Assembly (NCBI GenBank): GCA_913775095.1
Contig: CAJYIW010000015.1
Location: 62,001-126,000, forward strand
Length of the DNA stretch: 64,000 nucleotides
Origin: an uncultured Siphonobacter sp.
GTDB taxonomy: Bacteria > Bacteroidota > Bacteroidia > Cytophagales > Spirosomataceae
Direction: 5' to 3'
In this document: positions 54,667 to 62,800 of the stretch, piece by piece
Layout: every line of letters starts with the position of its first letter
How positions within the stretch are numbered: position 1 is the first letter of the stretch
The notes under the pieces: model-generated
Told to the model about the DNA's origin: nothing
The model's input: the letters and a program-made list of their open reading frames with translations, nothing else
Databases searched by the model: none
Translations under genes and position numbers: made by a program

Positions 54667-55170
54667 TTAGCCCATCAATTTAACTACTCTTTGCACTTGT
54701 GTAAACTAAAAGCTACCTCCGTTGCGGGTAGTAAACCCATTGGCATTGAGTTGCCGGGTAATTTCGACTCAACTATAGCTAAAGTCCCGTAATATCTTGG
54801 TGAAAGTCCTACCCTCCGGTTTTTCTGATCGGTTTGAGCATTGAGCTGCCTGTTCAGCATTGCATTGCGTTTAGTCTACTCCGTTGAATAGTGGGTGTTA
54901 ATAAATTAAGCTTCATTTCTTCTTCTTGGCCAAAGCTATTTTAGTTCGACTCGCGATTAGCTCGCATGGGGCCATCGTAGTCAAAATACCAATCGTTACT
55001 CGCCAATATCAAGATTATCAATGCCAGTGGTACCAAAGGCATTTATTTAGAGTGCCAAGAGATAATTTAGTAGTTCTTCTTTTAGCTGGAAGGGCGATTA
55101 AAATCTTACTATTGTCATATGAGCTGCTTTTAGAACGTACTCTTGTACAGACTTTGCTGTAAATCCGCAT
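54667..55170 (-). pseudogene. Serine recombinase remnant (central and C-terminal part)
   Basis: Three minus-strand frames together give a recognisable small serine recombinase (resolvase/invertase). VTIGILTTMAPCELIASRTKIALAKKK (about 55000-54920) matches the conserved AxxERxxISxRTKxALA helix. LTPTIQRSRLNAMLNRQ is the linker. RTFTKILRDFSYS-VEITRQLNANGFTTRNGG and a final TQVQRVVKLM form the C-terminal DNA-binding domain, interrupted by TGA and TAG. At least two frameshifts and two stops make it dead. The 78-codon plus-strand frame over this region is its shadow. The matching N terminus lies 4 kb away at 59414. Confidence 0.65.
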
Positions 55171-55622
55171 TAGTAAGGGCCGTTCGAAGCCTGTTTCAGA
55201 TTTGGGCTAGAGTATCGTCCTGCCAAAATCCCAGTGAGGTCCAGATAGAAAGATGTCTGATCGCTCAGGGCTTCTTTAATCACCTGACTATAATCGGCAG
55301 GTTGGATCTGTGAGAGGGCAAAACCCTCCTAACAGAAAATAATCGATAAGATCGTAATATAATATCTAAGGTCAGATAGTAGCTTTGATCAAGCTTCCAA
55401 GGCTCATAAGGGCTCAAAAAAGCTTTGAATTTGGTTTACTACTGTCTTACTAAGGTGAGCAATTAAGGTCACTCGCCTTCTTTGATTGGAAAATAAACTG
55501 ATGACCAGGTTTATTTGATATCGATCCGACGTTATTTTTTCGAAGGCATCTCCAAACATACATCTTATCACCAAGCTATATTCATAGGTATAATATGACC
55601 AAGTATAATTCCTAAAAAAACT
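55171..55622. other. Gap with an unassigned coding-like remnant
   Basis: No intact gene. On the minus strand, about 55350-55190 stays open and reads like protein (GFALSQIQPADYSQVIKEAL, then YLDLTGILAGRYSSPNLKQ). I could not assign it. It may be the C-terminal remnant of a gene that came with the adjacent glycosyltransferase cargo. The rest is AT-rich filler. Confidence 0.3.
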
Positions 55623-56438
55623 CTAAGAACTTATTTGCAAGGATATTAATCTAGATATCCAAACTTTCACTTCTTCCTGTAACTCTTCCTTAGACATAAC
55701 TCCAATTCTGTTTAACTCTCCTATCAATTTTAATTTAGTTTCCTCAGAACTGAAATTGCTATTAAATCCTCTAGGATGATACAAATGAAACATATAACCT
55801 TTTACACGCCCCACTTTCATATCAAGAGTCTGCCATCTTCTTAATCTTTCTGCATCTTCGGGTCCCCAACCATAAAAGTTCTCATTTTCTAATCCAACTT
55901 TAAAATATGCTGCTTTTTCAGCTAAAAAGCCACCGCCACATGCCTTTTTTGTATAGGGAGCCATCATTGAATCAGCACTCTTCTCTAAGGAAATAATATT
56001 GTGAGTATCAATAAATTGTCTTCGAAAAGAAATACCAGTCTCCATGTAGCTTCCGTCATATGGGTATATAAATTCAAAATTTCCAGAACGCAGACAATGT
56101 ACTGCAGAATACATTTGACTAGGATTTACGATTACATCGGCATCCCATACTGCTACATATTTAGTTTTTGTGTAAAAAACTAAATTATTTATATACTTTG
56201 TTCTATGAAAAATAGGATTATGGTCTTTGATAAAAATTATTTCTACCCTAGGATCTAAGCATCTTCTCAATAAATCATTATCTTCTTTATCCGCTTCCAA
56301 TACTATTATATTCGTATCAAAATTGCTTAATATATAATTGGTTACTGAAACAAGATTTTCAAACCTTTCTAGCGAATCTATTCTTACAGGTATAAGGAAT
56401 GAAGTATCCCTTAAATTTATTACTTGATTAACTGCCAT
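55623..56438 (-). CDS. Galactosyltransferase-related glycosyltransferase (GT-A fold)
   Basis: This 271-residue protein has a GT2-like N-terminal half (SFLIPVRIDSLERFENLVSVTNYIL) and the metal-binding DxD-type motif WDADV at 98-102. The second half matches the galactosyltransferase C-terminal pattern: CGGGFLAEKAAYFKVGLENENFYGWGPEDAERLRRW (167-202), with the acceptor-binding G-W-G-x-E-D. HPRG at the end of the fold is also typical. No membrane segment is seen. It probably transfers a hexose from a UDP sugar onto a glycan or protein. The AT-rich composition, and a small membrane gene and lipoprotein gene on the same strand, mark it as part of the inserted cargo. Confidence 0.85.
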   Translation of the reverse strand: MAVNQVINLRDTSFLIPVRIDSLERFENLVSVTNYILSNFDTNIIVLEADKEDNDLLRRCLDPRVEIIFIKDHNPIFHRTKYINNLVFYTKTKYVAVWDADVIVNPSQMYSAVHCLRSGNFEFIYPYDGSYMETGISFRRQFIDTHNIISLEKSADSMMAPYTKKACGGGFLAEKAAYFKVGLENENFYGWGPEDAERLRRWQTLDMKVGRVKGYMFHLYHPRGFNSNFSSEETKLKLIGELNRIGVMSKEELQEEVKVWISRLISLQISS

Positions 56439-56466
56439 TATGAATAATATAAATTTTGAAAAAAAT

Positions 56467-56883
56467 CTACTTATTTAAAAATAAATAAGTATAAATAATA
56501 TCTATACCAATTCCACAAAATACTACATACACCAATGCAAATAAAAAAGCAACCAGAGCCTTTCTTTTGTACATATCAACATCATCAATATGATCAATAT
56601 CTTCAAAATCCTCTTTAGGTAAAATTGGTTTAACTAAAAATCTATATAGTATTAAATATACAATAAAAATGAAAAATATAGCTCCTAAGACAGAAAGTTT
56701 ACGATTACCTAATTTATTTAAATATATCTTATAACATAGAATGAATGTCCCAAAATAATAAAGAAACAGTAAGCCTATCATTCTTATACTCAAAGAACTC
56801 TTTGCAGTTTCCTTGCTTTCTTTTATAAGTGAATAAAAATATATTCCTTTATAAATATCATTTAGATTTTGTTTAATATTCAT
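56467..56883 (-). CDS. Small three-helix membrane protein, candidate immunity partner
   Basis: This 138-residue protein has three hydrophobic segments (about 34-52, 64-84 and 110-133), an acidic loop with EDFEDIDHIDDVDMYK between the second and third, and no signal peptide. I recognise no family. It lies 57 bases downstream of the surface lipoprotein gene on the same strand, with the glycosyltransferase gene 28 bases further on. Small polytopic membrane proteins encoded right after a membrane-active toxin are often its immunity protein, so that role is suggested here by position only. Confidence 0.55.
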   Translation of the reverse strand: MNIKQNLNDIYKGIYFYSLIKESKETAKSSLSIRMIGLLFLYYFGTFILCYKIYLNKLGNRKLSVLGAIFFIFIVYLILYRFLVKPILPKEDFEDIDHIDDVDMYKRKALVAFLFALVYVVFCGIGIDIIYTYLFLNK

Positions 56884-56940
56884 ACATAAGTAAATTATTG
56901 ATGGGACTAATAGTAGTACCCATCAATGTACAAAAATTGT

Positions 56941-58209
56941 TTATGGGTGATGTTCCTGCTGCTCTAAAGCTGTAGCATAAAAACCTACTGCTGCAGATAC
57001 ACCTGATATTGCAAATGCCCACCATCCGATAGGGGCAAGGGCTACGCCACCTAACACAACCCCTGCCAAATTCCATTTTTGCGAAGGGGTCATCGAGTTA
57101 AAGTCAAAGCCTGTGTCTGATACCGCTATTGCAAACTGTATAGCTCCAACACTAGCACCTACTATCCCAATTCGCGTCGATGCACTTTCCAGTATTGTTG
57201 AAGTTTTTACAAAGTAGGCATCTTGGACACCTAGCGTTTTAATAAAGTTGCTAGCATATGTTGCAGATGTTCCAAGAGAAAAAGAGCTTATGTTAATAGT
57301 AGTCAAGGTTTTATTTAACCTTTCCATAAACAATTGAAAGTCTGGCGTTTGCTGCTCGGCAACTTTCACCATATCGTAATTTGCAAATGGCGAATATACA
57401 CTGTTAGTCGGTGGCGTTGGCGTTACTCCAGGAAAATAGCCCCCGCCGCCAGTAGGAGCACCACCTCCAGTATATCCGGATCCATTGTTCCCATCAGAGC
57501 AATAAACAAATACCTCTCTATGCAATGTGTACACCACTTCGTGACAGTTTGGACCACAACTGAAACCAGTTACTGTCTGATAAGAGTAATATACGTTCTG
57601 GCAAAAGGTCGATACTTTAGCACTTCTCTGACGCTCAGCATCATAATAGGTTTCTAATTGACCTTCCAGAAACCTCCATATACGTATAGGCTGCTCATCC
57701 CAAGAACAATGTATAATCATTCCAGTAAATTTGGCAATATCAATATTTGTCCCTGGTTCATGTATAAAAGGATCATATGCAATTTGCATCAGGGCCCCTT
57801 CAGTTTCGCCGTTTTTATTAGTGTATACAATAAATCCTTCAGAAATGCTCCACTTCAGAAATTCTGCTAACTGAGGTATATACTCCTCTCCTTCCCTCCA
57901 CGTAACTAATGTAGGTAATTGATTTTCTGATGCATAGTTAGCTGGAGCCCACACAAAATCTTCCTTCTGGCCCTTTACTTTTGACCCTTTATTCCAGTCT
58001 AATATTCTCTGAATTGAGGCAGATTTTTTTCGAGCTGCATCACCTTTATATTTAGGTAAATATTGGTTTTCAAACCAATCCTTAGACTCTTTAATTGATA
58101 GTGATTTTCTTGGTATATCTCCATCAATATCAAATGAATCTTTACATCCATACGTAAATGCGGTACCCGTTAAAGCAATCAAGCTCTTAACAAAATCTTT
58201 TCTATCCAT
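56941..58209 (-). CDS. Surface lipoprotein with Gly-rich linker and membrane-active-like C terminus
   Basis: This 422-residue protein has a lipoprotein leader (VKSLIALTGTAFTYGC, Cys at 22). Residues 23-238 form an unassigned extracytoplasmic domain with seven Cys, including CGPNCHE and a preceding CQNVYYS, likely disulfide-bonded. Residues 239-270 are a flexible Gly/Pro/Thr linker (GSGYTGGGAPTGGGG). Residues 275-422 form a separate C-terminal domain with two glycine-rich hydrophobic hairpin-like stretches (348-363 and 380-412, with GGVALAPIGWWAFAISGVSAAVG) around SMTPSQKWNLAG. That layout resembles membrane-inserting C-terminal domains of polymorphic toxins. No family was recognised; toxicity is inference. 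A small membrane protein gene follows. Confidence 0.6.
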   Translation of the reverse strand: MDRKDFVKSLIALTGTAFTYGCKDSFDIDGDIPRKSLSIKESKDWFENQYLPKYKGDAARKKSASIQRILDWNKGSKVKGQKEDFVWAPANYASENQLPTLVTWREGEEYIPQLAEFLKWSISEGFIVYTNKNGETEGALMQIAYDPFIHEPGTNIDIAKFTGMIIHCSWDEQPIRIWRFLEGQLETYYDAERQRSAKVSTFCQNVYYSYQTVTGFSCGPNCHEVVYTLHREVFVYCSDGNNGSGYTGGGAPTGGGGYFPGVTPTPPTNSVYSPFANYDMVKVAEQQTPDFQLFMERLNKTLTTINISSFSLGTSATYASNFIKTLGVQDAYFVKTSTILESASTRIGIVGASVGAIQFAIAVSDTGFDFNSMTPSQKWNLAGVVLGGVALAPIGWWAFAISGVSAAVGFYATALEQQEHHP

Positions 58210-58351
58210 AATGACAATATTATTGAGGTATTATAAAATTTTGCCAAAAAATATATTGGATAATTTCTTTGAGCAATTGCTCTATGGCAATAAATACGTA
58301 TAGCGTATTATTTATTTTACTAATATTGCATGCTCATCATTTTTATTAGGC

Positions 58352-58939
58352 ATGAGCAATATGAGTAAGATTTTTCAAGAGTTAAATAGGCATATTAAAG
58401 TGTGTACTAAACTGATAAACAAAATCAATAATTTAGGTATAAAGTACACATTTACCGCAGGTGAAAAGTTATTACAACCAGGAGAACAACAAAATAATTT
58501 ATTTTTCTTGGATAGTGGAATAGTAAGAGGCTACTATAAGTCAGGAGAAAAAGAGTGGACAAGTTATTTCTTTCAACCAGGAGAGTTTATTTTATCGATT
58601 GATAATTTTTTGTTTGACTTGCCATGCACAGAATATATTGAAACATGTACTCAAGTCAAATTAATAAGCTTCAAAAAAAGCGACTACCTCTTGTTATTAA
58701 TGGAACATCCTGATTTACATATATTTGCAAAAAATATATCAAACGAGGGGTTAAGAAAGTTTACAAGTCGAATGTATAAATGGCGGATGTTACCAGCGAA
58801 GGAAAGATATTACAGTTTTGTTGATGAATTCCCAGAGATAAATAAGAGTGTCCAGCTCAGACATATTGCAAGCTATCTTGATATTACTCCCTATAGTCTT
58901 TCTAGAATTCGTAAATTTTATAGAGAAAAATTTCACTAA
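58352..58939 (+). CDS. Crp/Fnr-family transcriptional regulator
   Basis: This 195-residue protein has a cyclic-nucleotide-binding-like beta roll (FTAGEKLLQPGEQQNNLFFLDSGIVRGYY, FFQPGEFILS) and a C-terminal winged helix (QLRHIASYLDITPYSLSRIRKFY). Bacteroidota members of this type usually lack the Arg-Ser pair needed for cAMP, as here. The HTH is slightly short. It is divergent from the surface lipoprotein gene with 142 AT-rich bases between them, so it probably controls that gene and the two behind it. A 26-bp perfect hairpin follows about 80 bases downstream. Confidence 0.85.
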   Translation: MSNMSKIFQELNRHIKVCTKLINKINNLGIKYTFTAGEKLLQPGEQQNNLFFLDSGIVRGYYKSGEKEWTSYFFQPGEFILSIDNFLFDLPCTEYIETCTQVKLISFKKSDYLLLLMEHPDLHIFAKNISNEGLRKFTSRMYKWRMLPAKERYYSFVDEFPEINKSVQLRHIASYLDITPYSLSRIRKFYREKFH

Positions 58940-59018
58940 AATACTGCATGTTATAAATAACCACCTAAATAAATCAGCACATCCACATTAATAGGTAAAT
59001 CTACTTATATAATATCTT

Positions 59019-59082
59019 AATTCGCTCTTTACTCCCTATGTTGCAGGCGAATGAAACATAGGGAGTAAAGAGCGAATTAAAT
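59019..59082. repeat. 26-bp perfect hairpin after the Crp/Fnr gene
   Basis: Bases 59019-59044 and 59057-59082 are perfect reverse complements with a 12-base loop. It lies between the Crp/Fnr gene and the recombinase N-terminal fragment, close to the right boundary of the inserted cargo. It could be a bidirectional terminator or an end structure of a mobile element. Confidence 0.75.
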
Positions 59083-59126
59083 GATCACTGTCACTTTTGG
59101 GGGTTTATAAACTCCTCCGTAATTTG

Positions 59127-59414
59127 CTAGGGCACTTTCAATAATGCATTAGAAGCAATAAAGCTCAGCGGAAAATGCTCAATTATCAAACTGAATTCAT
59201 TCTTCGATTGAGTCGATCCTATTTTAAGGTAGACAAGGTTGTAGCATGAGCCGTTCATTCTACTTTCTAGATTTGATAATGGCGGAGCTGGTGAGACCCT
59301 CTCCTTGACAGTAAGTAAAATTTCATTGGTCTGTTTTTGGGCTTCGAGTCCCAGCCCCGACCTCCCCTGCTTGACAGTCGATACTCGGTAATAGGCCACA
59401 AACACTTGCCTCAT
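59127..59414 (-). pseudogene. Serine recombinase N-terminal fragment
   Basis: The first 30 residues (VFVAYYRVSTVKQ, GLGLEAQKQ) are the unmistakable start of a small serine recombinase, with the catalytic Ser in YRVST. After about residue 35 the sequence no longer fits the family and the frame ends at 95 codons. The missing central and C-terminal parts are found, decayed, at 54667-55170 on the same strand. One gene interrupted by a 4-kb insertion is the simplest reading; two independent remnants are the alternative. Confidence 0.65.
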
Positions 59415-60220
59415 CTTTTAAATTATTTTAGTAATTAATTGTTTTACGAAGGAAATTTTTCAAAAGTAGTAAAAATTACAAAGCATGAAGGTTCCTTTAG
59501 AAAATGTTATATAGGTTTGAAATATAACTAAAAACTATTATAATAATCAAATCATCATTAACACTAATAAATAAGCAGAATATATAAAGTCTGAAAAACT
59601 ATTTGTAAAATGGTGTAAAAGCACTAATCATAATTATCATCTATTTAATGTAGTAACACATCAATATTATTTATAAAGCATAGGAAGTTTATAGTTTGTG
59701 ATTGACCATTCTTAAAAACACTGTATACCTAATGGTTATAATTTTATATTATGTTTTATTATCAATTATCAACATATCTTATATATACGAAAGGTATGGC
59801 TCCTGTTACCTCTTTAAGTGTTACGTTTCTTCATCATCAGGATAATTAATAATATACCTTATTAAATAGAGAATAGCTATAATACATTTGATCATTAAAT
59901 TTTAGGATCCGCTAATGGCTGCTTACAAATTCAAGTATGAATGCTAAATTTCTCCTATTCATCTTTATGGAAGAGATAGTACTGTAGTAAGCTAGACAGC
60001 TCATCCAGGGAACCTCCTAAACTCTCCTTTCAGTCATGTACGCAGTCTATGCCTTGGCTGAAGGAGGTGTATCCTTGATTTGGCAATACCCTTTTACTTA
60101 CTCCCCCACCCTGCCGTTAATTTGCTCAGCATTATGAGCCGCTTACATTCCGGTTGATTCGCGTAACTCAACTATACCGGTCCTAATTCCAACCCAGGAC
60201 CACTGATAAAATCATTGACC
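59415..60220. other. AT-rich non-coding stretch
   Basis: 800 bases with no gene, very AT-rich to about 59900 and then mixed. I see no long repeat and no RNA gene. It borders the replicon repeat region and may include an AT-rich unwinding element, which cannot be shown from sequence. Confidence 0.35.
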
Positions 60221-60598
60221 TCTTCAAGACGTCTTACATCTATCTTATAGACGTCTTGAAGACATTTGAATTTATTTTTTGGTTTCTGTAGCCAACCCAG
60301 CCAGACAATGCTTAGACTAACCGTTTCCTCTAAATCACCCAATGGGAAACAAACGGTAGTTACCAGAAAAATAACTCATTCAGCGGTGTCTTGGTTATGC
60401 CTTAGAGACGTCTTAGAGACATAACGCAGGTGCCTGGATTACTGGTGATCACTAGCATGAATAGTTTCTTCATTCCCTCTCGCCTATTGCTTTGCAGAAG
60501 ACTTATAAACTCTACCTTCCTTTTTACGAATACATTCCCTCAGGATTTACTTGTCTCTTATTACTGCACATCAATAGCTAAGTAAAAGATCACCGCTC

Positions 60599-60663
60599 TA
60601 GAAAGCGGGCAGACACCTATCAGACGTCAATCTGACGTCTGATAGGTGTCTGCCCGCTTTCTA
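60599..60663. repeat. 31-bp perfect hairpin inside the palindrome cluster
   Basis: Bases 60599-60629 and 60633-60663 are perfect reverse complements with only a three-base loop. The tip of each arm is a GACGTC site, so the structure combines the array motif with a cruciform-forming sequence. Possible roles are a single-strand initiation site, an origin cruciform or a recombination site. Confidence 0.8.
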
Positions 60664-61602
60664 TTTCTCTGAACAGCAACGTAAATTTAAGCAGGTAAAA
60701 GGCAAGCCTAATATTCAGCTAATAACACACCATTAACCAGCAGATTCATTCCTTAGGAATACTATGCAAGTATCCTTTTTCTGTAAAGGCAGTAACTGAT
60801 TCTATATAAATAATAGTTACCATAAGACGTCTCTGAGACATACATTAGACGTATAAAAGACGCCTTGATTAAATTCGAAGGTGTTTACCGATTTGCTTGA
60901 ACCCGTCATCTATTCCTAATGTCTCAAAGACGTCTTAGGGGCGTCGGTAAGACATTCCTAAGACTATTGATCTCTCTCAAAGAATCCTTGCCCACGGACC
61001 TCTGAGCGACTCATGTAAGGTGTCTGATAGACGTACCTAAGACGTCTTAACCAATTTCCCTTTGACCCAGAATTCCCTGTACGTTTCTAGGCAGCGTGCG
61101 TTTTGCCCCAAAGCAGGCGGACCTAACTTCTGCCTTCAGTGAGTACACGTTAAACCTGGTCCTGTTTGATCCTTTAATTCCCTATGCGAAGCAATGGCTT
61201 GTTGTTTTATACGTTCCGGATTCCAAGGGGGTCATGACCGGCCGTTCGGGCTATCACTGACATATCTGAATCCATACAATTGGATCACTGCTTCGACGCA
61301 TAGCCAAAGTCACCCGCCTGAAGGCTTATGTAATTCAATAAATGTACGCAGCTACTCCTTGAGCTTTTTACGGGTTCATTATGCCTGCATTGCCGCTTTT
61401 AAGAAAACCATCTTAATTGCCGATCGCAGGTTAGCTCGCAGGGCGTCAAAAGACAGGAGAGAATACCGCGTTAATCATAAAGTTCAAAGACATCTCTTAG
61501 ACTGACTAAAGACGTATAAAAGACGTCTCCTAACTGAATACATTATTTTTCAGCCAAGGTCATTTAAACGGAGACAAGCAACATCAATTCTATGCATATC
61601 TT

Positions 61603-61638
61603 TATTGACATCTTTGAGATGTCTTAAAGATGTCAATA
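61603..61638. repeat. 13-bp inverted repeat upstream of parA
   Basis: TATTGACATCTTT (61603-61615) and AAAGATGTCAATA (61626-61638) are perfect reverse complements. The ten bases between them contain GATGTCTT, so the ATGTCT/AGACAT variant of the array motif appears three times in 36 bases. It is about 150 bases before parA and may be a regulator site. Confidence 0.6.
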
Positions 61639-61790
61639 GCCTGTATCTAATAGAAGTTCTTTTAGATAATTCTTTTAAAACGGCCTAATGAGCTTGGAAT
61701 CAAAGAAATTAATGATTTACTTTGGCGTCATAAGGACGTCGTTTTGACATATTAGAGACGTCTTCAATAGGTCTCACAATTGACACTACC

Positions 61791-62459
61791 ATGGTCATTA
61801 CAGTAGGGGGTACCAAAGGAGGAACGGGTAAAACCACCATCGCTACGAATGTAGCGATCTATCTGACTCAGCTCGGAAGAGATGTGTTATTAATCGATGC
61901 CGATGACCAGCAAACGGCCTGGGATTTCTCGACGTTCAGGCATGAAACCCTGGAAGGAAGTCTGGGATATAACCCCATTAAAATGAATGGCGAAACCATT
62001 CACACGCACATTCGGAATCAGTCTAAACGGTACACCGATGTGGTAATCGACACGGGTGGGAGGGATACCGCATCCCAGCGTTCTGCCCTCGTGGCCTCAG
62101 ACGTTTACCTCATTCCTCTGGTCCCGCATATGTTTGAAATGTGGAGTCTGGCTAAAGTGGATCACATGGTACGGGAAATTCATACCTTTAATCCAAACCT
62201 GAAGGCGATGGCGTTTCTCAATAAAGTGGAACCCCGTTCCATTTACGTCGAAGACAGTGTAAGCCTTCTCCAGCAGGCTACTGACATTGAGTACCTCAAC
62301 GCTCCTTTAGGAAACCGGATTGTTTACGTACATTCTTCCGTACAGGGATTAGGAATTGGAGAATATAAGCCGGTCGACAAAGCGGCGACCAAAGAGTTTA
62401 CTGATTTGATGACTCTGGTTCTGGAGCGAGCCGGACAACCTGTACCCAACCATGGCTAA
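61791..62459 (+). CDS. parA: ParA-family partition ATPase
   Basis: This 222-residue protein has a deviant Walker A motif with the signature lysine (GGTKGGTGKTT, K9 and K15), LLIDADDQQTAWDFS (switch I/Walker A') and VVIDTGG (Walker B). Its short length and lack of an N-terminal helix-turn-helix place it with type Ib plasmid ParA proteins, where the small partner and not ParA represses the operon. It overlaps the next gene by 8 bases. It moves or positions the replicon on the nucleoid together with that partner. Confidence 0.93.
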   Translation: MVITVGGTKGGTGKTTIATNVAIYLTQLGRDVLLIDADDQQTAWDFSTFRHETLEGSLGYNPIKMNGETIHTHIRNQSKRYTDVVIDTGGRDTASQRSALVASDVYLIPLVPHMFEMWSLAKVDHMVREIHTFNPNLKAMAFLNKVEPRSIYVEDSVSLLQQATDIEYLNAPLGNRIVYVHSSVQGLGIGEYKPVDKAATKEFTDLMTLVLERAGQPVPNHG

Positions 62460-62763
62460 GAAAAAACCAGGACTGGCCATGCCGAAATCCACGCTGATGT
62501 CGGCGGCCGAGTTAGAAGAGCAATTCATCCAGAAGGGAGGGTCGTCTCCTTCGTTATCCAAACCGGCTCCGGAATCGGCCCCTGACGCTGAAGACGAAGA
62601 AGCCATCCACCGTTTTACCCTGCGGCTTCCGAAAAGTCAGAAACTGGCCATTGATCAGGTCATTAATCAGAGTGCGATGTTGAAACGCCTCGGAGCCACT
62701 CATTTCATCATTCAGGCCATTGAAGAGAAACTCGCCCGGGAAGCTAAATCCCAGCAGAAATAA
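62452..62763 (+). CDS. Small ParA partner, ribbon-helix-helix-like centromere-binding protein
   Basis: This 103-residue protein has a flexible, Pro/Ser/Glu-rich N-terminal half (after MAKKKPGLAMPKS) and a C-terminal segment HRFTLRLPKSQKLAIDQVINQ ... LGATHFIIQAIEEKLARE. Its strand then two helices fit a ribbon-helix-helix fold. Type Ib plasmid partition partners have this layout: the flexible arm stimulates ParA and the RHH binds short repeats. It overlaps parA by 8 bases. The AGACGTCT array upstream is the expected binding site. No close family name is claimed. Confidence 0.75.
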   Translation: MAKKKPGLAMPKSTLMSAAELEEQFIQKGGSSPSLSKPAPESAPDAEDEEAIHRFTLRLPKSQKLAIDQVINQSAMLKRLGATHFIIQAIEEKLAREAKSQQK

Positions 62764-62764
62764 T

Positions 62765-62800
62765 AGGCAGAAAGGCTCGATGACTCGAGCCTTTCTGCCT
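62765..62800. terminator. Bidirectional terminator between the partition and rep genes
   Basis: AGGCAGAAAGGCTCGA (62765-62780) pairs perfectly with TCGAGCCTTTCTGCCT (62785-62800) around TGAC. It starts two bases after the partner stop codon and touches the stop codon of the convergent rep gene, so it should end both transcripts. Confidence 0.85.

Larger units (their letters stand above)
60226..61764. repeat. Cluster of AGACGTCT palindromes, candidate partition site or replication iterons
   Basis: The palindrome AGACGTCT occurs exactly at 60227, 60249, 60406, 60825, 60928, 61040, 61521 and 61756, often as AAGACGTCTT. Two 7-of-8 copies lie inside the 60599-60663 hairpin. Related half sites (AGACGTA, AGACAT, GATGTCT) lie among them. 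The last copy is 27 bases before the parA start. No convincing gene lies here; the 103-codon frame at 61194 is not supported. The array probably binds the ParA partner encoded at 62452, serves as a centromere and autoregulatory operator, or binds the Rep protein. Confidence 0.7.

Noticed and set aside
54926-55162. 78-codon plus-strand frame in the island
   Set aside because: It is antisense to the serine recombinase remnant, which explains the coding-like composition.
48961-59414. Prophage or integrative conjugative element
   Set aside because: No phage structural, tra/mob or tyrosine integrase genes are present; only recombinase remnants.
61194-61505. 103-codon open frame in the palindrome array
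   Set aside because: No recognisable protein pattern, odd composition, and it crosses non-coding repeat sequence; treated as chance.
60226-61764. CRISPR array
   Set aside because: The repeat is an 8-10 bp palindrome with irregular spacing, there are no equal-length spacers and no cas genes.
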